64,000 bases of DNA from Fragilariopsis cylindrus CCMP1102. Its lineage: Eukaryota > Bacillariophyta > Bacillariophyceae > Bacillariales > Bacillariaceae. This document shows positions 9,006-20,715 of this stretch, in pieces. The DNA is taken from assembly GCA_900095095.1 (NCBI GenBank), contig FMBT01000449.1:1-64000 (forward strand), given 5' to 3'. The notes below the pieces were generated by a model. It saw only the letters and a list, made by a program, of their open reading frames with translations. It did no database searches and was not told where the DNA came from. Within the stretch, counting starts at the first letter, position 1. Each line of letters begins with the position of its first letter. Both the position numbers and the translations under genes were made by a program.

Positions 9006-10612
9006 CACATTCATAGAATGTGTACACGTACATGTGCCTTTTTTTCCAGTTTTCATGGTCGTTCATTCTGGGAATAATAATATATTATATATATTTAAAA
9101 GAACATAACATAACAAACATCAAGTTGGAAATCGAAAGCCACCCATACCCTACCGCCTTCGCTTTTAATGATATCATGTGCATTTGATGGATGCTACCTA
9201 TATACTCGTCTTTTGCGTTTTCTGTAGAACTTAATCAATAGAGGAATATAAAAAGTCTACATGCATATATAATAGGTATATCACTGACAGAATGTGCCTT
9301 TTGCTTCTATTATAACAATTATATATTAATCGAATATTATTTGCGTTTATTTCTTATATTCATATTGTGTATTGTATTAGGTGTAGTCATATCATCTACT
9401 ACTACTCCCACTATAGTACCTTCCGAATGACTATAATATTGTAGACAACTGTACACTAAAGTGTTAATTATCGCAACTTGATCACACATGTTTCTAACGA
9501 CCAATATAAATTTCACATAGCTATATTTGCTACTGCCGTCGCCTTCCACACATTTTTGGGAAATGGAAAAGACATCATAATAATATATATATATTTACTT
9601 TACGTACAAAAGTCCTACATATCCAAATACTATTTTCGTACGTATACATAATTGATTTGTACTTATACACAAGGCAGAAGAATGTTGTAGTATTGTTATG
9701 TTTTGCAACTTTTTCTCACTAGTAGGAGTGGATAGAATGTCAGTGGAACGGGTACCAGAATATATCCTTCGTAGACCCAAACCAATGTAATTGCACACCA
9801 TTATGACGCGTACGTCCCACCTGATAGTAATCAAGATGACTTATTGTACCAATTTATGGACAATTACGACGAATGCGACAAATCGACAAACACATTTAGT
9901 GCCAATGATATGGAAAGTTCCCATACATTCACGGAGTCAAACAAATAATGATTCTACAAATAAGTCTATCAAGTTGGATTTTGAGATTGATAGAATCAAT
10001 CTGTTGAAGAAACTTTACAAACCACCAAACATCAACCCATTCTACATATGTTACACCCATTCTACATATATATTACATATTACTTGACTAATGTTACTAC
10101 TAGTACCTGATGGATTGATTCTGATGATTGATTCTGATGATACAAACAAACATACACTACACTACCGTAGTATCACTTTTAGTGTTTGGTAGCGTGAAAC
10201 AAACATTCTTCGCTCACATCATTGTCCATTTGAAAACCGCATACATTCTCTTGGTAATGGTATTAATAATGTGTTACTTGTTTTGGCAATAAATAATGGC
10301 GGTTGGGCAAACGTGAAGCAAACCTGTCAGATTTTGCCAATACGTTAAAACGATACTGAATACGTGATGTTAAATTATAACATTTAAAACATTAAGAGAT
10401 ATCACGTCATTACGCAAAAAAAAGATGTTCGCCGTAATCAGTACGGCGAACATCTCATGAACATGAAAAAACATCACGATCTTAATAAGATATAAACTTC
10501 ACAATTCACAACATCACACATAGTACAGCGCAGTAATTAAAAAGCGAGACAGAAAGAGCAGAGAGAAAGAGAAAGAAAGAGTGCAGAGTTGTGATAGAAA
10601 CATACTGTAGGA
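9006..10612. other. Intergenic stretch
   Basis: Only short, unconvincing open frames lie here. The one clear structure is the perfect hairpin at 10423-10455, listed separately. The last ~100 bases before the dehydrogenase start are purine-rich (AGAGAAAGAGAAAGAAAGAG type) and probably 5-prime untranslated leader. Confidence 0.5.
10423..10455. promoter_or_regulatory. Perfect 14-bp inverted repeat upstream of the dehydrogenase gene
   Basis: AGATGTTCGCCGTA at 10423-10436 pairs perfectly with its reverse complement at 10442-10455, leaving a five-base loop. It is GC-rich against an AT-rich background and lies 158 bases before the start codon of the dehydrogenase gene. It could be a binding site for a dimeric regulator, or the relic of a small mobile element. 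Neither is shown. Confidence 0.5.
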
Positions 10613-12990
10613 ATGATACCACGAATTCGGATGAAGATGAACTCAAATTTAATTGCGCTGTCTACTAGCAGTCTGCTAGTATCGTCTGCCAGATGTTTCT
10701 CCATGTCTATCCCAACTGCTACTACTAGCGATGCGTTGTCGACAATGTTGAAAGATCCTACTTTGACTGAATGGCCAGATGATGGATCATCGCCATCGTC
10801 GGCAACATTTCCAGTATTCGATCCTGCTTCTCCTACATCGATTCTTGCTCAAGTTTCTAGTCGTGATGCTAAGGCCGCTATAGAAAAGTGTCATGATGCA
10901 CTACCTGCTTGGAGAGATCAAACAACAGCAATGCATCGATCATCTCTTCTATCCGAATGGAGTAAATTAATTCAAAGTAATTCAGAAGATCTTGCTACTA
11001 TTATGACATTGGAATCTGGAAAAGCTTTATCAGAATCTCGTGGGGAAGTATCATATGCAAAATCCTTCCTTGATTATTATGCTGCTGAGGCAATCCGACC
11101 AACAGGAGCCGGGGGTGAGTGAGTGATTTGAGAGGAATCTAATAAATAATAAAAAAATAAAAGCGTCGTTTCAAATCACTCATTCTCCGTGCTTTTATCG
11201 CCTAAATTTCTATCGTACTTTTTTTTCTGCAAAAAGGTGGATTTATGGTCCCCTGTCCATTTCCTGGTGCTGATGGTGGTCCAAAGGGACATGTTATGGC
11301 AGTACAACAAGCTGTGGGAGTTTCGGCTATGATTGCACCATGGAATTTCCCCCTGGCAATGATCACACGGAAAGTTGGACCTTGCCTTGCTGCAGGATGT
11401 TGTGCCGTTGCTAAACCATCTGAATTGACACCATTAAGTGCGATCGCTTTAAAGAATCTAGCAGATCGGGCTGGAATTCCCGATGGTGTTTTTGAATTGG
11501 TGTAAGTTTTTCTATCTTATTCTATCATATATGTAATTATTGTATGTACGATATTTGTCGTGTTTTTGGTGATTGCTTCATTGTGGAATGGTGACTTTAA
11601 AATTTCCTGTCAAGTGAGCCACATATAACAGTGCAAACGATTTTGTGTACGAGTATTTTTGAAGCATGCATCATTCGATCCATTCATTCTGACGAACACT
11701 TCGTCAAGCTAAAGGAAGGAAGACTGTAAGGGCAGTAGAGTTCATGCGGGGGACGGGACCGCGACGTAGATCGAATGAACCAAATCATCTTGAATGAATC
11801 GCGCTATGTATTTGGGCGAAGCAAAGTGTTTGTCGACGCAAGAACACCACGCTACTTGAAACAAGGTCGGATTCCGACGGATGACACGACGCGAGAAACA
11901 ATTCATCATTCCCGCACCAAGTCTCATCACAATCTACTGAAGTCTTCGCCATCGTCGAAAACAATTTGTTGATACAGCACGCATCACACACACCCCATTC
12001 GCATTGGACAAATGTCCTGCCTGCTTTGCTTGTAAATACGGTAGCTTATTAGTCACGTATATTCGGTTCAACCCTTCTTACTGAATCTCTCTCTCTCTCT
12101 CTCTCTCGTACACATACACATACACACATACACACAGCACGGCTAGCACAGAATCTACACCACAGGTCGGTACCGAATTTTGTACGAACCCTCTAGTGAA
12201 AAAGGTAAGCTTCACAGGATCTACAAGAGTGGGAAAAATCCTGATGCAACAGGCTAGCGGAACAGTCAAGAAAGTATCAATGGAACTTGGTGGAAATGCC
12301 TGCTTTGTTGTATTTGAGGATGCCGATATTGACAATGCTGTGAACGCTGCAGTATCATCCAAATTTCGTAATGCTGGTCAGACCTGTGTGTGTTCGGACC
12401 GATTTTTAATTCACGCTTCAGTCCATGATGAATTTGTTTCAAAGCTCGCAGAAAAAGTTAAAAACATGAAGGTTGGACCAGGTATGGATCCTGACACTCA
12501 AATGGGTCCAATGATTAATGTAGCTGCCGTTCAATCGGTCACCGAAAAGGTTAAAGCTTCAGTGGCGGATGGTGCTACGTTATATGAGCAGGGAAGTCTA
12601 CCCGAGGATGGATCACTACTTGGTCCAGATTCACATTTTTATCCACCAACGGTTTTGACCAATGTTTCTTTGGATAGCGATATTTGGAAGACAGAAACCT
12701 TTGGCCCCGTTGCAGCCATCGTGAGTTTTGAGACAGATGAAGAAGCCTTGCAGATTGCAAATAATGTAGACGTTGGATTAGCTTCTTATTTTTGTACTAA
12801 AGACCTATCGAGAGCCTTTTCATTTGCGCACAAGTTGGAAGTGGGTATGGTGGGTGTCAATGAAGGAATCATTAGCTCGACGGTTGCGCCGTTTGGAGGC
12901 GTAAAAGAGAGTGGTATCGGGACTGAAGGTAGCCCTCTAGGAATCAAAGAATACCTTGAGACGAAATATATATTCATGAAGACTGCATAG
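10613..12990 (+). CDS. Succinate-semialdehyde dehydrogenase, probably mitochondrial
   Basis: The product should oxidise succinate semialdehyde to succinate with NAD(P)+, the last step of the GABA shunt. Three exons join in frame: 10613-11114, 11237-11501 and 12138-12990, with GTGAGT and GTAAGT donors and AG acceptors. The N-terminal ~30 residues are Ser/Arg/Met-rich and fit a mitochondrial presequence. ALDH landmarks are clear: PWNFP and KPSELTP, the FTGSTRVGK coenzyme turn, catalytic Glu in MELGGNA and catalytic Cys in GQTCVCSDR, and near the end ETFGPV and PFGGVKESG. The GQTCVC context and the overall pattern favour succinate-semialdehyde over other aldehyde dehydrogenases. Length (~540 residues) is normal. 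The 636-base second intron ends in a CT repeat followed by a CA-rich run just before the acceptor. The nearby TFB5 gene is unrelated in function. Confidence 0.92.
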
Positions 12991-13008
12991 TAGGAGGAAC
13001 TTCGAGCT

Positions 13009-13120
13009 TGAATGAGAAGCTTGGATAATAATTGCATACGGTATATCGCATCAGTCACGATTTCAAAAACTGAATGAGAAGCTTGGATAATAATTGTATA
13101 TATCGCATCAGTCACGATTA
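13009..13120. repeat. 62-bp direct repeat in the dehydrogenase 3-prime flank
   Basis: TGAATGAGAAGCTTGGATAA begins at 13009 and again at 13071, and both copies run on to TATCGCATCAGTCACGATT. The second copy is a few bases shorter. The pair lies within 130 bases after the stop codon, so it may fall in the 3-prime untranslated region. The rest of the 530-base gap to the next gene shows only an A/T-rich run and a short G tract near 13290. Confidence 0.8.
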
Positions 13121-13520
13121 GTCACACTACGGATGCATAACTGGAACATAAAGTTTATTCGACCTATCAATCTAGAATAAATATTAACTTGTAGACTTTT
13201 GCTCATATCACACTCCAACTACAGCATTGCCAGTTGATGTATGTATATATATACGAAAATTTCAAAAACCACCTACCGTAGTTTGATTGGGGGGGGGGGA
13301 TGGAAAAATCTAAGTAAATTTTGTTCAATTTTTATTTTCTTCGAACTCAATTATCAACAAAACAATAAAACACAACAAAAATATAAACAATACAAAATAT
13401 AGCCTAGCAAATAGATACCGGTAGCAACCTAGACTATCCACTCTTTAGACTACCAAGGCAGAGCAAAACCACCAGCACCGTCAGCGTTGTATGTATTGAC
13501 AGTGAAATAGACACGACAGG

Positions 13521-14014
13521 ATGGGTCCTAAACGCAAGGCCGAAAGGAAAGTAACAACAGCATCCAGCAAAAGTAGTACTAGCAAAGCATCAGCAGGTAC
13601 TGGTGTTGGTAACGATTCTTTACCGGCCTCGGCTGGTTACTTAATATCGTGTGATGTTCCTACGAAACAATTTATTCAACATATGAATGATATTAGAACA
13701 CAAGATAAGAAATTTATTCTAGAAGATTTAGATGCTGAACATTTATTAATCAAGGCAAAGGCTCGACCAGAGATTGAAGCTAAGGTCGAACGTTGGATGG
13801 ACGATGTAAGTGCAATAAAAATCAAAGATGATTGTTATACCCTTTATACTGACTACTATACATAGAGTGTATTCTTGCTCTGATGTTATTAATACACTTC
13901 CTCGAATTCAAAATTTTTTACTCACAATTTATACTACGCTTTTTTAAAATTTTATGATTACAGAACGTATTCTCTGCTATTGAACGTGTTGGGGAGAATC
14001 TTGATATGTCATGA
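13521..14014 (+). CDS. TFB5: TFIIH small subunit TFB5/TTDA-like
   Basis: TFB5 (GTF2H5/TTDA) is the smallest subunit of general transcription and repair factor TFIIH; it stabilises the complex and stimulates nucleotide-excision repair. Exon 1 is 13521-13805 and exon 2 is 13964-14014, joined in phase 0 through a GTAAGT donor and a TTACAG acceptor. The product has 111 residues. After a ~35-residue Lys/Ser-rich extension the core follows the family pattern: GYLISCDVPTKQFIQHM, KKFILEDLDAEHLLI and a final helix with VERWMDD. The short second exon supplies the C-terminal residues after that helix, where the family normally continues. Without splicing, the frame would run into an unrelated tail. The call rests on the core pattern and the small size, so it is fairly secure. 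Confidence 0.85.
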
Positions 14015-14575
14015 ACCGTTTTTACCGCATGGTCGATTTCATACTACGGTTGACTTTATAATACTAATGAGATCATAACACAACCAAAAAAATATCTTGT
14101 TCTGAGCAGGGGCATCGACGACACTAAATAGCAACAGTATGTCATGTAGCCTTCAATGATAATTCGTCGATGCGATACGGTGATACGGTTTTGGTATGAC
14201 GTTTACAGTATTTTGCATCCTCTGCTTTTTCCTTTTTCCTTTATCCTATACCCATATCAGTGTGCAAACATTACGTTATTAAATTACTATATGATGATGG
14301 TAGTCATCGTGTTGATCCATCCTATTTTGCTACAAGAAAACTAATAATTACAATTACAGTAAAACTAATAGAAGTAGTTAAAATATAGAAACATAAAATT
14401 TATTTTACTGTAAAAGCGTCATCGTTACAAAAATACGTACATATATATCAATACTGGAAACAAACATAAAAATAACACGAGATGATACAACATTAATTAT
14501 ACAATAATAAGGAAGAAGTCTTCTTCAATAGCGATTCTCTTATTCTTTCGATCGATACGTTTCATTCATTCAGAT
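14015..14575. other. Intergenic region between convergent genes
   Basis: AT-rich DNA between the ends of TFB5 (plus) and the choline-transporter-like gene (minus). It probably holds both 3-prime untranslated regions. I see no gene or repeat here. Confidence 0.5.
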
Positions 14576-17500
14576 TCAGTCGTTAAGTTTATCACCACCC
14601 TCAATGTCATCGGGTTCCCATACTTGTTGACTCCATACTTCTCGCATTTCACTGCTTAAATGAGGGTGATTCCGATCAAATTCAAAAGGTTCTGCTGCAA
14701 AACAAACCAGGATAGTATTAACTGCAGATCCTGCCAATCCAAGTAATAATATATTCGATAGGATAAACCCAAGGAAGAAACCAATCCAAAAGGATGTAAC
14801 AACCGGTTTGTGCAATGATGTGAACATGTAACCATCTACTTCTTCAACAACCATGGCAACTGTTCCACTCGAACCACCGATAACAATTGTTGCCATGAAC
14901 AGAATATTTTGGATCAAATTATCTCGAACGATATCCATCCATTCACGAGTTTCAAATAATTGGATAGCCTTTTCTCCACCATCACAATATGAATAGTTAT
15001 ACATACCAATGTAAGTATATGACCATCGATTACAGGAGTGTAAAACACGTTTCAATCGATGCAAATGTGTTTTGACTACGGTAAAAGCTGTTGTTTTCTT
15101 TTTCCTGTCGTCGATGTCTTCTTCATTGTTGTTATTGTTATTTGATGATCGACGACGCGTCAGTGACATATTATTCGTACTGTTCTTTTCGGGAGGATGA
15201 TCACCATCATGCGAATTTGTATGATCCAACAACCAACATAAGAAAGTAACGATCATAGAAAGGATTTGTGCTGGAAAGTCAATGAAAGAACCAAAACAAA
15301 TCGTTCCGAAAGAGCTGGTACAGGCCCGGATTAGTCGATCCAATACGTTATCAGAGTTTCTATTTGATGACTCATTATCATGATGGTGGTTGGTATTGTT
15401 ACTTTCCACTTCTCCTCCTTCGCCAAACCACCATGTTCCACCGATAGCACCGGAAACTGTTACTCGTACAATATTAATTATAACCATCGTCGTCCAGTAT
15501 AGGGACACCAACAACACTCCCAACAGAATGATCTCTCCTCGTTTTATAAAGACATGAGTTTCACATTCATCCCACAGTATACAGTCGATTAAATTTTTAC
15601 GATTGAAAATCCCCATCAAGGCAACTGTCCAGAGCAGTAACCAGAAAAGTGTAACGAATAATGAAGCTACACCAACAAGTAATATACCAGTAGAACTCCT
15701 GATGGCACAAATTGCAGTATAAAAATTGGTATTGCAGAAAGGGATGTGATTCCAATTGGCTACCGTATATACAAAACTCAATCCGAAGAGGGTAAAACCA
15801 ATCAAAGAAATGACAGATCCTGCATACGTTCCGATCGTTGAACCCAACACACCCCAACACAGTAAGAGTAGTATGGTAAACATCAGCATTATGGGTATAA
15901 TCGATCGACCTAAAATTAGCATGAAGGTGAAACTGAGATAGGATGTAACACAAGCGTACGTGCCAGATATCAATAGTAACGACAAGACATTCTTATAATC
16001 GATCGTAAACAATTCAGTGGTAGCAGCAACGACAATATCTGTCGTGTTTGTAGATTCGTTTCCTACTAGTAGCGATTCTGTTGTCCGGTTATTTTTTTCG
16101 AGCATCTTGTTGACAATCTCCGCAGGACTTGTTCCCGCAACTTGGTTGTTAATGATGTCGTTGATGGGAGACAAATGAGAACTTGTAGTTGTAGTTGTAC
16201 TTGTATAGGAAGGCGAAGAATAAGGTGCTTGTTGTTGCTGATGTATCGTTGTCGTTGTTGTGAGGGTGGGTTCTATCAGTGTTATTCCATATTTAACAGC
16301 ATACCCACAAACAAATAGTAGTTGCAGAACAAATAAAACTGACCAGAATCGATCAATTCTCGATGATGTTGTGTTAGGTAGTTGTAATTTTCCCCGAACA
16401 TCCAATACTGCTCGTTCACGTTTTTCTTGTCGTTCTTGTTGTTGCGCTAATAATAAATTTCGTTTATATTTTCTCAATTGGTGTTTTTTCCGATGCCGTC
16501 GATGAGCAATACTATCTGTAGAAGCGTCATTATTGCTATTATTACTGGTATTAATTTCATCATCATCATCATCATCATCATGCTCTTCGTGATGATTTTC
16601 TTCTACTAACTTCCCTCTTGTACCACCACCACCCCCGCCGTCGCCATCCGAATATGAATACCTATTCGACATCGTTTCATTATCGTGCAACAGTGAAGTA
16701 TTTTCCGTGACCAGTTCGTCTTCATCGATAGTAGGGGACAAAGAAGATCTATTTCGTTGCCATTGTCGTAGTCGTTGTTGAATCCGGTGATTCCGTTGTT
16801 GATGCCGTCGTTGTTGATTAGCATCCATATCTCGTCTCAAATTCATATGACTCATACCAGAAGGAGACAACCTAGGATCCAAATGAATCAACGGCAATGC
16901 TGCTGCTGCTGCTGATGTTGTGGACGATGATGATGATACTGTCGACCACATTCCAGGAGAATTGTCGATACTGTCTCCTCCCGGTGTGATAGGAATCAAA
17001 CCGCTAAAGTAACCACTACCAAAAGAAGAATCCGGTGAAGGTTGCTGAAGAAAATATGCATCCGACAATGATGCACTATCGTCACTGTACGTATACGGAT
17101 CATCTGTCGAAAAATTATCATCGTAGTTGCGATCGTAATGCACATCATCATCATCATCATCATCATCTTCGTTGTCGTCATCATCATCAACAGTAGTATC
17201 GGCATCGGCATCAACGGTGTCATCTTCTACTGACACGGATGACGAGGTTAAAGGTTGTGCAGGGTCAGCAGCAACAGCACGAAAATCGTAGGGAGGAGTA
17301 ACATTCAGACTTATTGGAAAAGTCTTCGCAGGTTGGTGTTGGTATCTTGTCTGTGATTTTAATACTTGATGTTTACCGTCAACGACGTTTATTATTGTGT
17401 TCTTATTAATTGTTCTTTTTATCTTCGAATCAACCGGCGGCGAACACAATGGTATTGATTTTGTTGTTGATGCCGTCTCCGTAGCATAAGCAATACCATC

Positions 17501-17578
17501 GGCGGAAACAGCAGTAACGGTATTCTTACTACTTCTCGTCGTTTCAACCAGCGGCGCTACTTGGCTTGACCTCATCAT
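14576..17578 (-). CDS. Choline-transporter-like (SLC44/CTL) protein, long form
   Basis: CTL proteins are multipass membrane transporters of choline and related substrates. This intronless gene encodes 1,000 residues, well above the 500-700 typical of the family. The first ~410 residues are low-complexity (acidic Asp runs, Ser, Asn and Gln tracts) and presumably cytosolic. The first membrane helix lies at about 412-435, followed by a ~90-residue Thr/Ser/Asn-rich loop with several N-x-T/S sites. The core then carries about nine hydrophobic segments. The family hallmark is the stretch around TWWFGEG followed by RLIRACTSSFGTICFGS, and late in the protein MYNYSYCDGGEKAIQLF. The end, FAAEPFEFDRNHPHLSSEM, matches the second CTL gene at 41185-43020 closely. 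The two genes are therefore paralogues of different build. The N-terminal extension could be a regulatory tail. Confidence 0.88.
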   Translation of the reverse strand: MMRSSQVAPLVETTRSSKNTVTAVSADGIAYATETASTTKSIPLCSPPVDSKIKRTINKNTIINVVDGKHQVLKSQTRYQHQPAKTFPISLNVTPPYDFRAVAADPAQPLTSSSVSVEDDTVDADADTTVDDDDDNEDDDDDDDDVHYDRNYDDNFSTDDPYTYSDDSASLSDAYFLQQPSPDSSFGSGYFSGLIPITPGGDSIDNSPGMWSTVSSSSSTTSAAAAALPLIHLDPRLSPSGMSHMNLRRDMDANQQRRHQQRNHRIQQRLRQWQRNRSSLSPTIDEDELVTENTSLLHDNETMSNRYSYSDGDGGGGGGTRGKLVEENHHEEHDDDDDDDEINTSNNSNNDASTDSIAHRRHRKKHQLRKYKRNLLLAQQQERQEKRERAVLDVRGKLQLPNTTSSRIDRFWSVLFVLQLLFVCGYAVKYGITLIEPTLTTTTTIHQQQQAPYSSPSYTSTTTTTSSHLSPINDIINNQVAGTSPAEIVNKMLEKNNRTTESLLVGNESTNTTDIVVAATTELFTIDYKNVLSLLLISGTYACVTSYLSFTFMLILGRSIIPIMLMFTILLLLCWGVLGSTIGTYAGSVISLIGFTLFGLSFVYTVANWNHIPFCNTNFYTAICAIRSSTGILLVGVASLFVTLFWLLLWTVALMGIFNRKNLIDCILWDECETHVFIKRGEIILLGVLLVSLYWTTMVIINIVRVTVSGAIGGTWWFGEGGEVESNNTNHHHDNESSNRNSDNVLDRLIRACTSSFGTICFGSFIDFPAQILSMIVTFLCWLLDHTNSHDGDHPPEKNSTNNMSLTRRRSSNNNNNNEEDIDDRKKKTTAFTVVKTHLHRLKRVLHSCNRWSYTYIGMYNYSYCDGGEKAIQLFETREWMDIVRDNLIQNILFMATIVIGGSSGTVAMVVEEVDGYMFTSLHKPVVTSFWIGFFLGFILSNILLLGLAGSAVNTILVCFAAEPFEFDRNHPHLSSEMREVWSQQVWEPDDIEGGDKLND

Positions 17579-17997
17579 AGTTGCGTAGTTGTGTCGTGTT
17601 TAGTTGATTTTTCAACTTTGCTCAACAAAAACTTCGAAGCTGATATCTGCAGCATATCACAGCAGAAGACAAGTGAATCGGTTACAAAGCATGCAATTGA
17701 TTGATTACGTCTGTATTTTGTGGCATCTTCTTGGCGTCGAATAGTTCCTGTGGAATCTTGTGCAGTACGAATAATAGTAAAATATGTTCTCTTTTCTTTG
17801 TTGATGTACGACTATAGTCTGTTGTTTCTATTATGTTCAATTGCGCTTCCCAACAAAAATCTTGCTTTCACAAAAACGATGAGAATTATTTATTTAACGA
17901 TCAACGCGACTTCTGGCGATTTACGCGGAATTTGTTTTATTTTTTGAGCTATCAAGTTCGCTGACCACATATGTACGCTACTGTTCTTGTTGTGCTA
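17579..17997. other. Upstream region of the long CTL gene
   Basis: This 420-base stretch lies between the start of the CTL gene on the minus strand and the left end of the transposon. It should contain the CTL promoter. I see no gene and no repeat. The transposon therefore sits about 420 bases upstream of the CTL start codon and could affect its expression. Confidence 0.45.
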
Positions 17998-18023
17998 CAG
18001 TAATCGCTCGATAAGAAATACAC
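17998..18023 (+). repeat. Left terminal inverted repeat of the Tigger-type element
   Basis: CAGT tip, then CGCTCGATAAGAAATACAC at 18005-18023. It matches the inverted right end with two mismatches over 26 bases, and lies directly after a TA dinucleotide. Confidence 0.9.
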
Positions 18024-18332
18024 CCTCAATTTTCGGACTTGGTGTGTTTCTTATGGAGCCTGTGTTTCGAATAAAAAAACAATAATGCCCAAATATGCCA
18101 ATTAAAAAACTAAATCATGCCCAAATTGTACTAGTATTTGTTAGTGTAGTATATAATAACAACTTTAGCATCAAAATTATACATCTAAAAAGTCATTTTT
18201 TTGGATAAATTGACTATGAAGTTTACAATAGACCTATTGGATGGAGAATTCTTATATTCCTTAGTCTTGTAAGCCTACTAGTATCTCACAATGTAGGCTC
18301 ACACACAGCACCATGTAAAGTAATAAGTAAAC

Positions 18333-18458
18333 ATACCATGTGAGCAGATAGTTACCAAGTAAAGTAAAACATGCGGAGGCAGCAGGTAAAGTAATATACC
18401 ATGTGAGCAGATAGTTACCAAGTAAAGTAACACATGCGGAGGCAGCAGGTAAAGTAAA
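18333..18458. repeat. 63-bp tandem duplication inside the transposon
   Basis: ATACCATGTGAGCAGATAGT starts at 18333 and again at 18396, each followed by the same TACCAAGTAAAGTAA, ACATGCGGAGGCAGCAGG sequence. It lies between the left end and the 3-prime end of the transposase frame. Purpose unknown. Confidence 0.9.
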
Positions 18459-18507
18459 CATTCTTTTAACATATATATTTAATAATATTTATTCTATATT
18501 TATACTA

Positions 18508-20715
18508 TTATATACTGTTTACTTTAGGAAAGAACTTATATAATGTTGGGTTGCTTCTTGGTTTTAACATATTATGTGTTCTTAAACCAGCAGATAGAAG
18601 AAAACGCTGGTGACTACAATCATCACCAACACCGGCTCCATCAATATAGACTTGGACAAGCCTTAAGTGTTCTTGTGCCTGCATGAAAGTTACAGTCTCA
18701 ATTTCACTATCATCCATGACAATGACATCATCATTGACATCATTACCAACAATATCAACATCATCATTATTAATTGCAATGCTATCATCCATTAGTTCCA
18801 ATTGTTCATCAACCTCTACATCAATAACATGTTGCATATCTTCACTGAGTACCCATTGGCTTGCCATAATAATACTATTTTCTTCAGACATTTTTGGTTC
18901 ATAAGCAAAGGAGTTATCAAACACAGCCAAATGATTTGAATCACCTTCATGAACAGCAGCAACCTTGACTCGTGTTCGAATTGCTTCAAACAAAGAACAC
19001 AGTTCAACACATTGTTCATTGGAGATTTTCTTATCGCGGGTGGACAAAGAATTACTACCAAGATTACTATTAATCTCCACATCCCATGAGAGAGGCAAAA
19101 TTGCTGCCTTCCGCCAACACCGTTGAATTGAATCTTTCCTTGCATATTTATTATCACCTTTCCAAATAGAATTAAGAATCTCAATTGCATCCAAAACAGT
19201 AGCTTTCCCCCCGTAAGCAAGGCCTTTGCAACCATCCTTTTGTTTGGCTCTAGCAGTAGCGGCAGCAGCAAATCCACCTTCAACGTCAAATAGTGCCAAC
19301 AATTGTTCCAACATCGTCACACGATAACCAACTTTCAGTGCTGCAATCATTCCCATATCTGCAGGTTGATGCCTGCTCGTGACCTTAGGAGGGAGGAAAT
19401 AAAGCATAATCAAGTCTGGGTAAGAAGTCTTAGAGATCATGTGAGCCGAACAATTGTCAAGGAGCAAGATGCACAAAACATGGCCACGATGTTCCACATG
19501 CCAAGGCCAAAAAACAGTATTGATCCACCAAATTGTCACTTCTCGTGAGAACCAAGCATTTTTTTGGTTCGTATAAGCCATGGGAGGCTGCTTGTTTCGG
19601 CATTGTTTGAAACACAGGGTTCTTTTTGATTTCCCAACAACTGCTAAGGGACATTTTTCACCAGCTGCAGATGTGCATACCATCAATGTCAATCTAGTCT
19701 TGTCTTTCATCTGTTTCACTCCAGCGTAAGAATTCTTCTCTGTAGCAGTGACGTACAGTCGATTAGGAAGTTTCTGATGGTAGAGTCCCGTCTGGTCAGC
19801 ATTGTATACACAATTTGGTTCAAGGTTATGGTATTCAATCTCCTCCCAGAATTTTGTGCACCACGCCGCCATGATTGCCTCACGTTCAGCCTCATTCATT
19901 TTGGATGCTTCACCGTGAAGATTTACACCCACTATACCATTCCGTTTCAAAACATTACTAATCCAACCATCAGAAGCCTTGAACTCGTCAGCAGGATGTC
20001 CACATTTCTGGGCATACTCACGCGCTTTGACATGAAGAATGTGCCTGCTAAGACCGCACTTATCAAATGTGTAATTCCTGGATCGTAGATCGATGTACTT
20101 CACTAACATGGCTTCGACATCCTCGTAGCGACCAATACAGACTCTTTTCATTGGGGATGATTTAAGTTCCCCTTTCTTATATGCTTTCAGTTTTGCAGAA
20201 AAGGAGCCTTCTTGACTTCTATTACCATCAAATTTGTCACCACTCAAGGGTGATCTCAGAAACCCAGCTTGGGAAAAACTGTGCTTGTCTTTAATCTTGT
20301 GGAACAAAACAACTGCATTGTACCAATCTTGAGCAGTCAGGATGGTATTGATTGTACCTCCTGGTTTGACACCTCTCTTTTTTCCACTGTAAAGAACTGC
20401 TTGATAAATAGATTTACCACCAGTTGTATCAACAGTTGTATCATAAGTTGGGGTGGCAGTAGAAGCAGCAGTAGCAGCAGGAGCAGTAGCAGGAGTAGCA
20501 GGAGTTGCAGGAGTAGCATCAACTGGGGCGGCAGTAGAAGCAGGAGTAGTAGTAGCATCAGCTGGGGCGGCAGCAGCAGCAGCAGGAGTAGTAGTAGTAG
20601 TAGTAGCATCAGCTGGGGCGGCAGCAGCAGCAGGAGTAGTAGCAGTAGTAGTAGTAGCATCAGCTGGGGCGGCAGCAGCAGCATCAATATCCATAATATT
20701 ATTAAAGTCTTCCAT
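18508..20715 (-). CDS. Tigger/pogo-type DDE transposase
   Basis: A 735-residue transposase that should cut and paste the surrounding element. The N-terminal ~100 residues are Ala/Thr repeats. A CENP-B/Tigger-like DNA-binding region follows, with a second helix-turn-helix around EYAQKCG to DGWISNVLKRNGI. The catalytic core of the DDE_1 type shows the first Asp in VYNADQTGLY, the second in LLLDNCSAH, and a third acidic residue soon after, in HQPADMGMIAALK. The final ~150 residues are acidic and end in a short conserved-looking KFFPK motif. All three acidic positions are present and the frame is intact, so the enzyme may be functional. It starts at ATG 20715, just inside the array of subterminal repeats. 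Confidence 0.92.
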   Translation of the reverse strand: MEDFNNIMDIDAAAAAPADATTTTATTPAAAAAPADATTTTTTPAAAAAAPADATTTPASTAAPVDATPATPATPATAPAATAASTATPTYDTTVDTTGGKSIYQAVLYSGKKRGVKPGGTINTILTAQDWYNAVVLFHKIKDKHSFSQAGFLRSPLSGDKFDGNRSQEGSFSAKLKAYKKGELKSSPMKRVCIGRYEDVEAMLVKYIDLRSRNYTFDKCGLSRHILHVKAREYAQKCGHPADEFKASDGWISNVLKRNGIVGVNLHGEASKMNEAEREAIMAAWCTKFWEEIEYHNLEPNCVYNADQTGLYHQKLPNRLYVTATEKNSYAGVKQMKDKTRLTLMVCTSAAGEKCPLAVVGKSKRTLCFKQCRNKQPPMAYTNQKNAWFSREVTIWWINTVFWPWHVEHRGHVLCILLLDNCSAHMISKTSYPDLIMLYFLPPKVTSRHQPADMGMIAALKVGYRVTMLEQLLALFDVEGGFAAAATARAKQKDGCKGLAYGGKATVLDAIEILNSIWKGDNKYARKDSIQRCWRKAAILPLSWDVEINSNLGSNSLSTRDKKISNEQCVELCSLFEAIRTRVKVAAVHEGDSNHLAVFDNSFAYEPKMSEENSIIMASQWVLSEDMQHVIDVEVDEQLELMDDSIAINNDDVDIVGNDVNDDVIVMDDSEIETVTFMQAQEHLRLVQVYIDGAGVGDDCSHQRFLLSAGLRTHNMLKPRSNPTLYKFFPKVNSI

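Noticed and set aside
13806-13865. The unspliced C-terminus of TFB5
   Set aside because: A GTAAGT donor at 13806 and a TTACAG acceptor give a spliced end that fits the family better.
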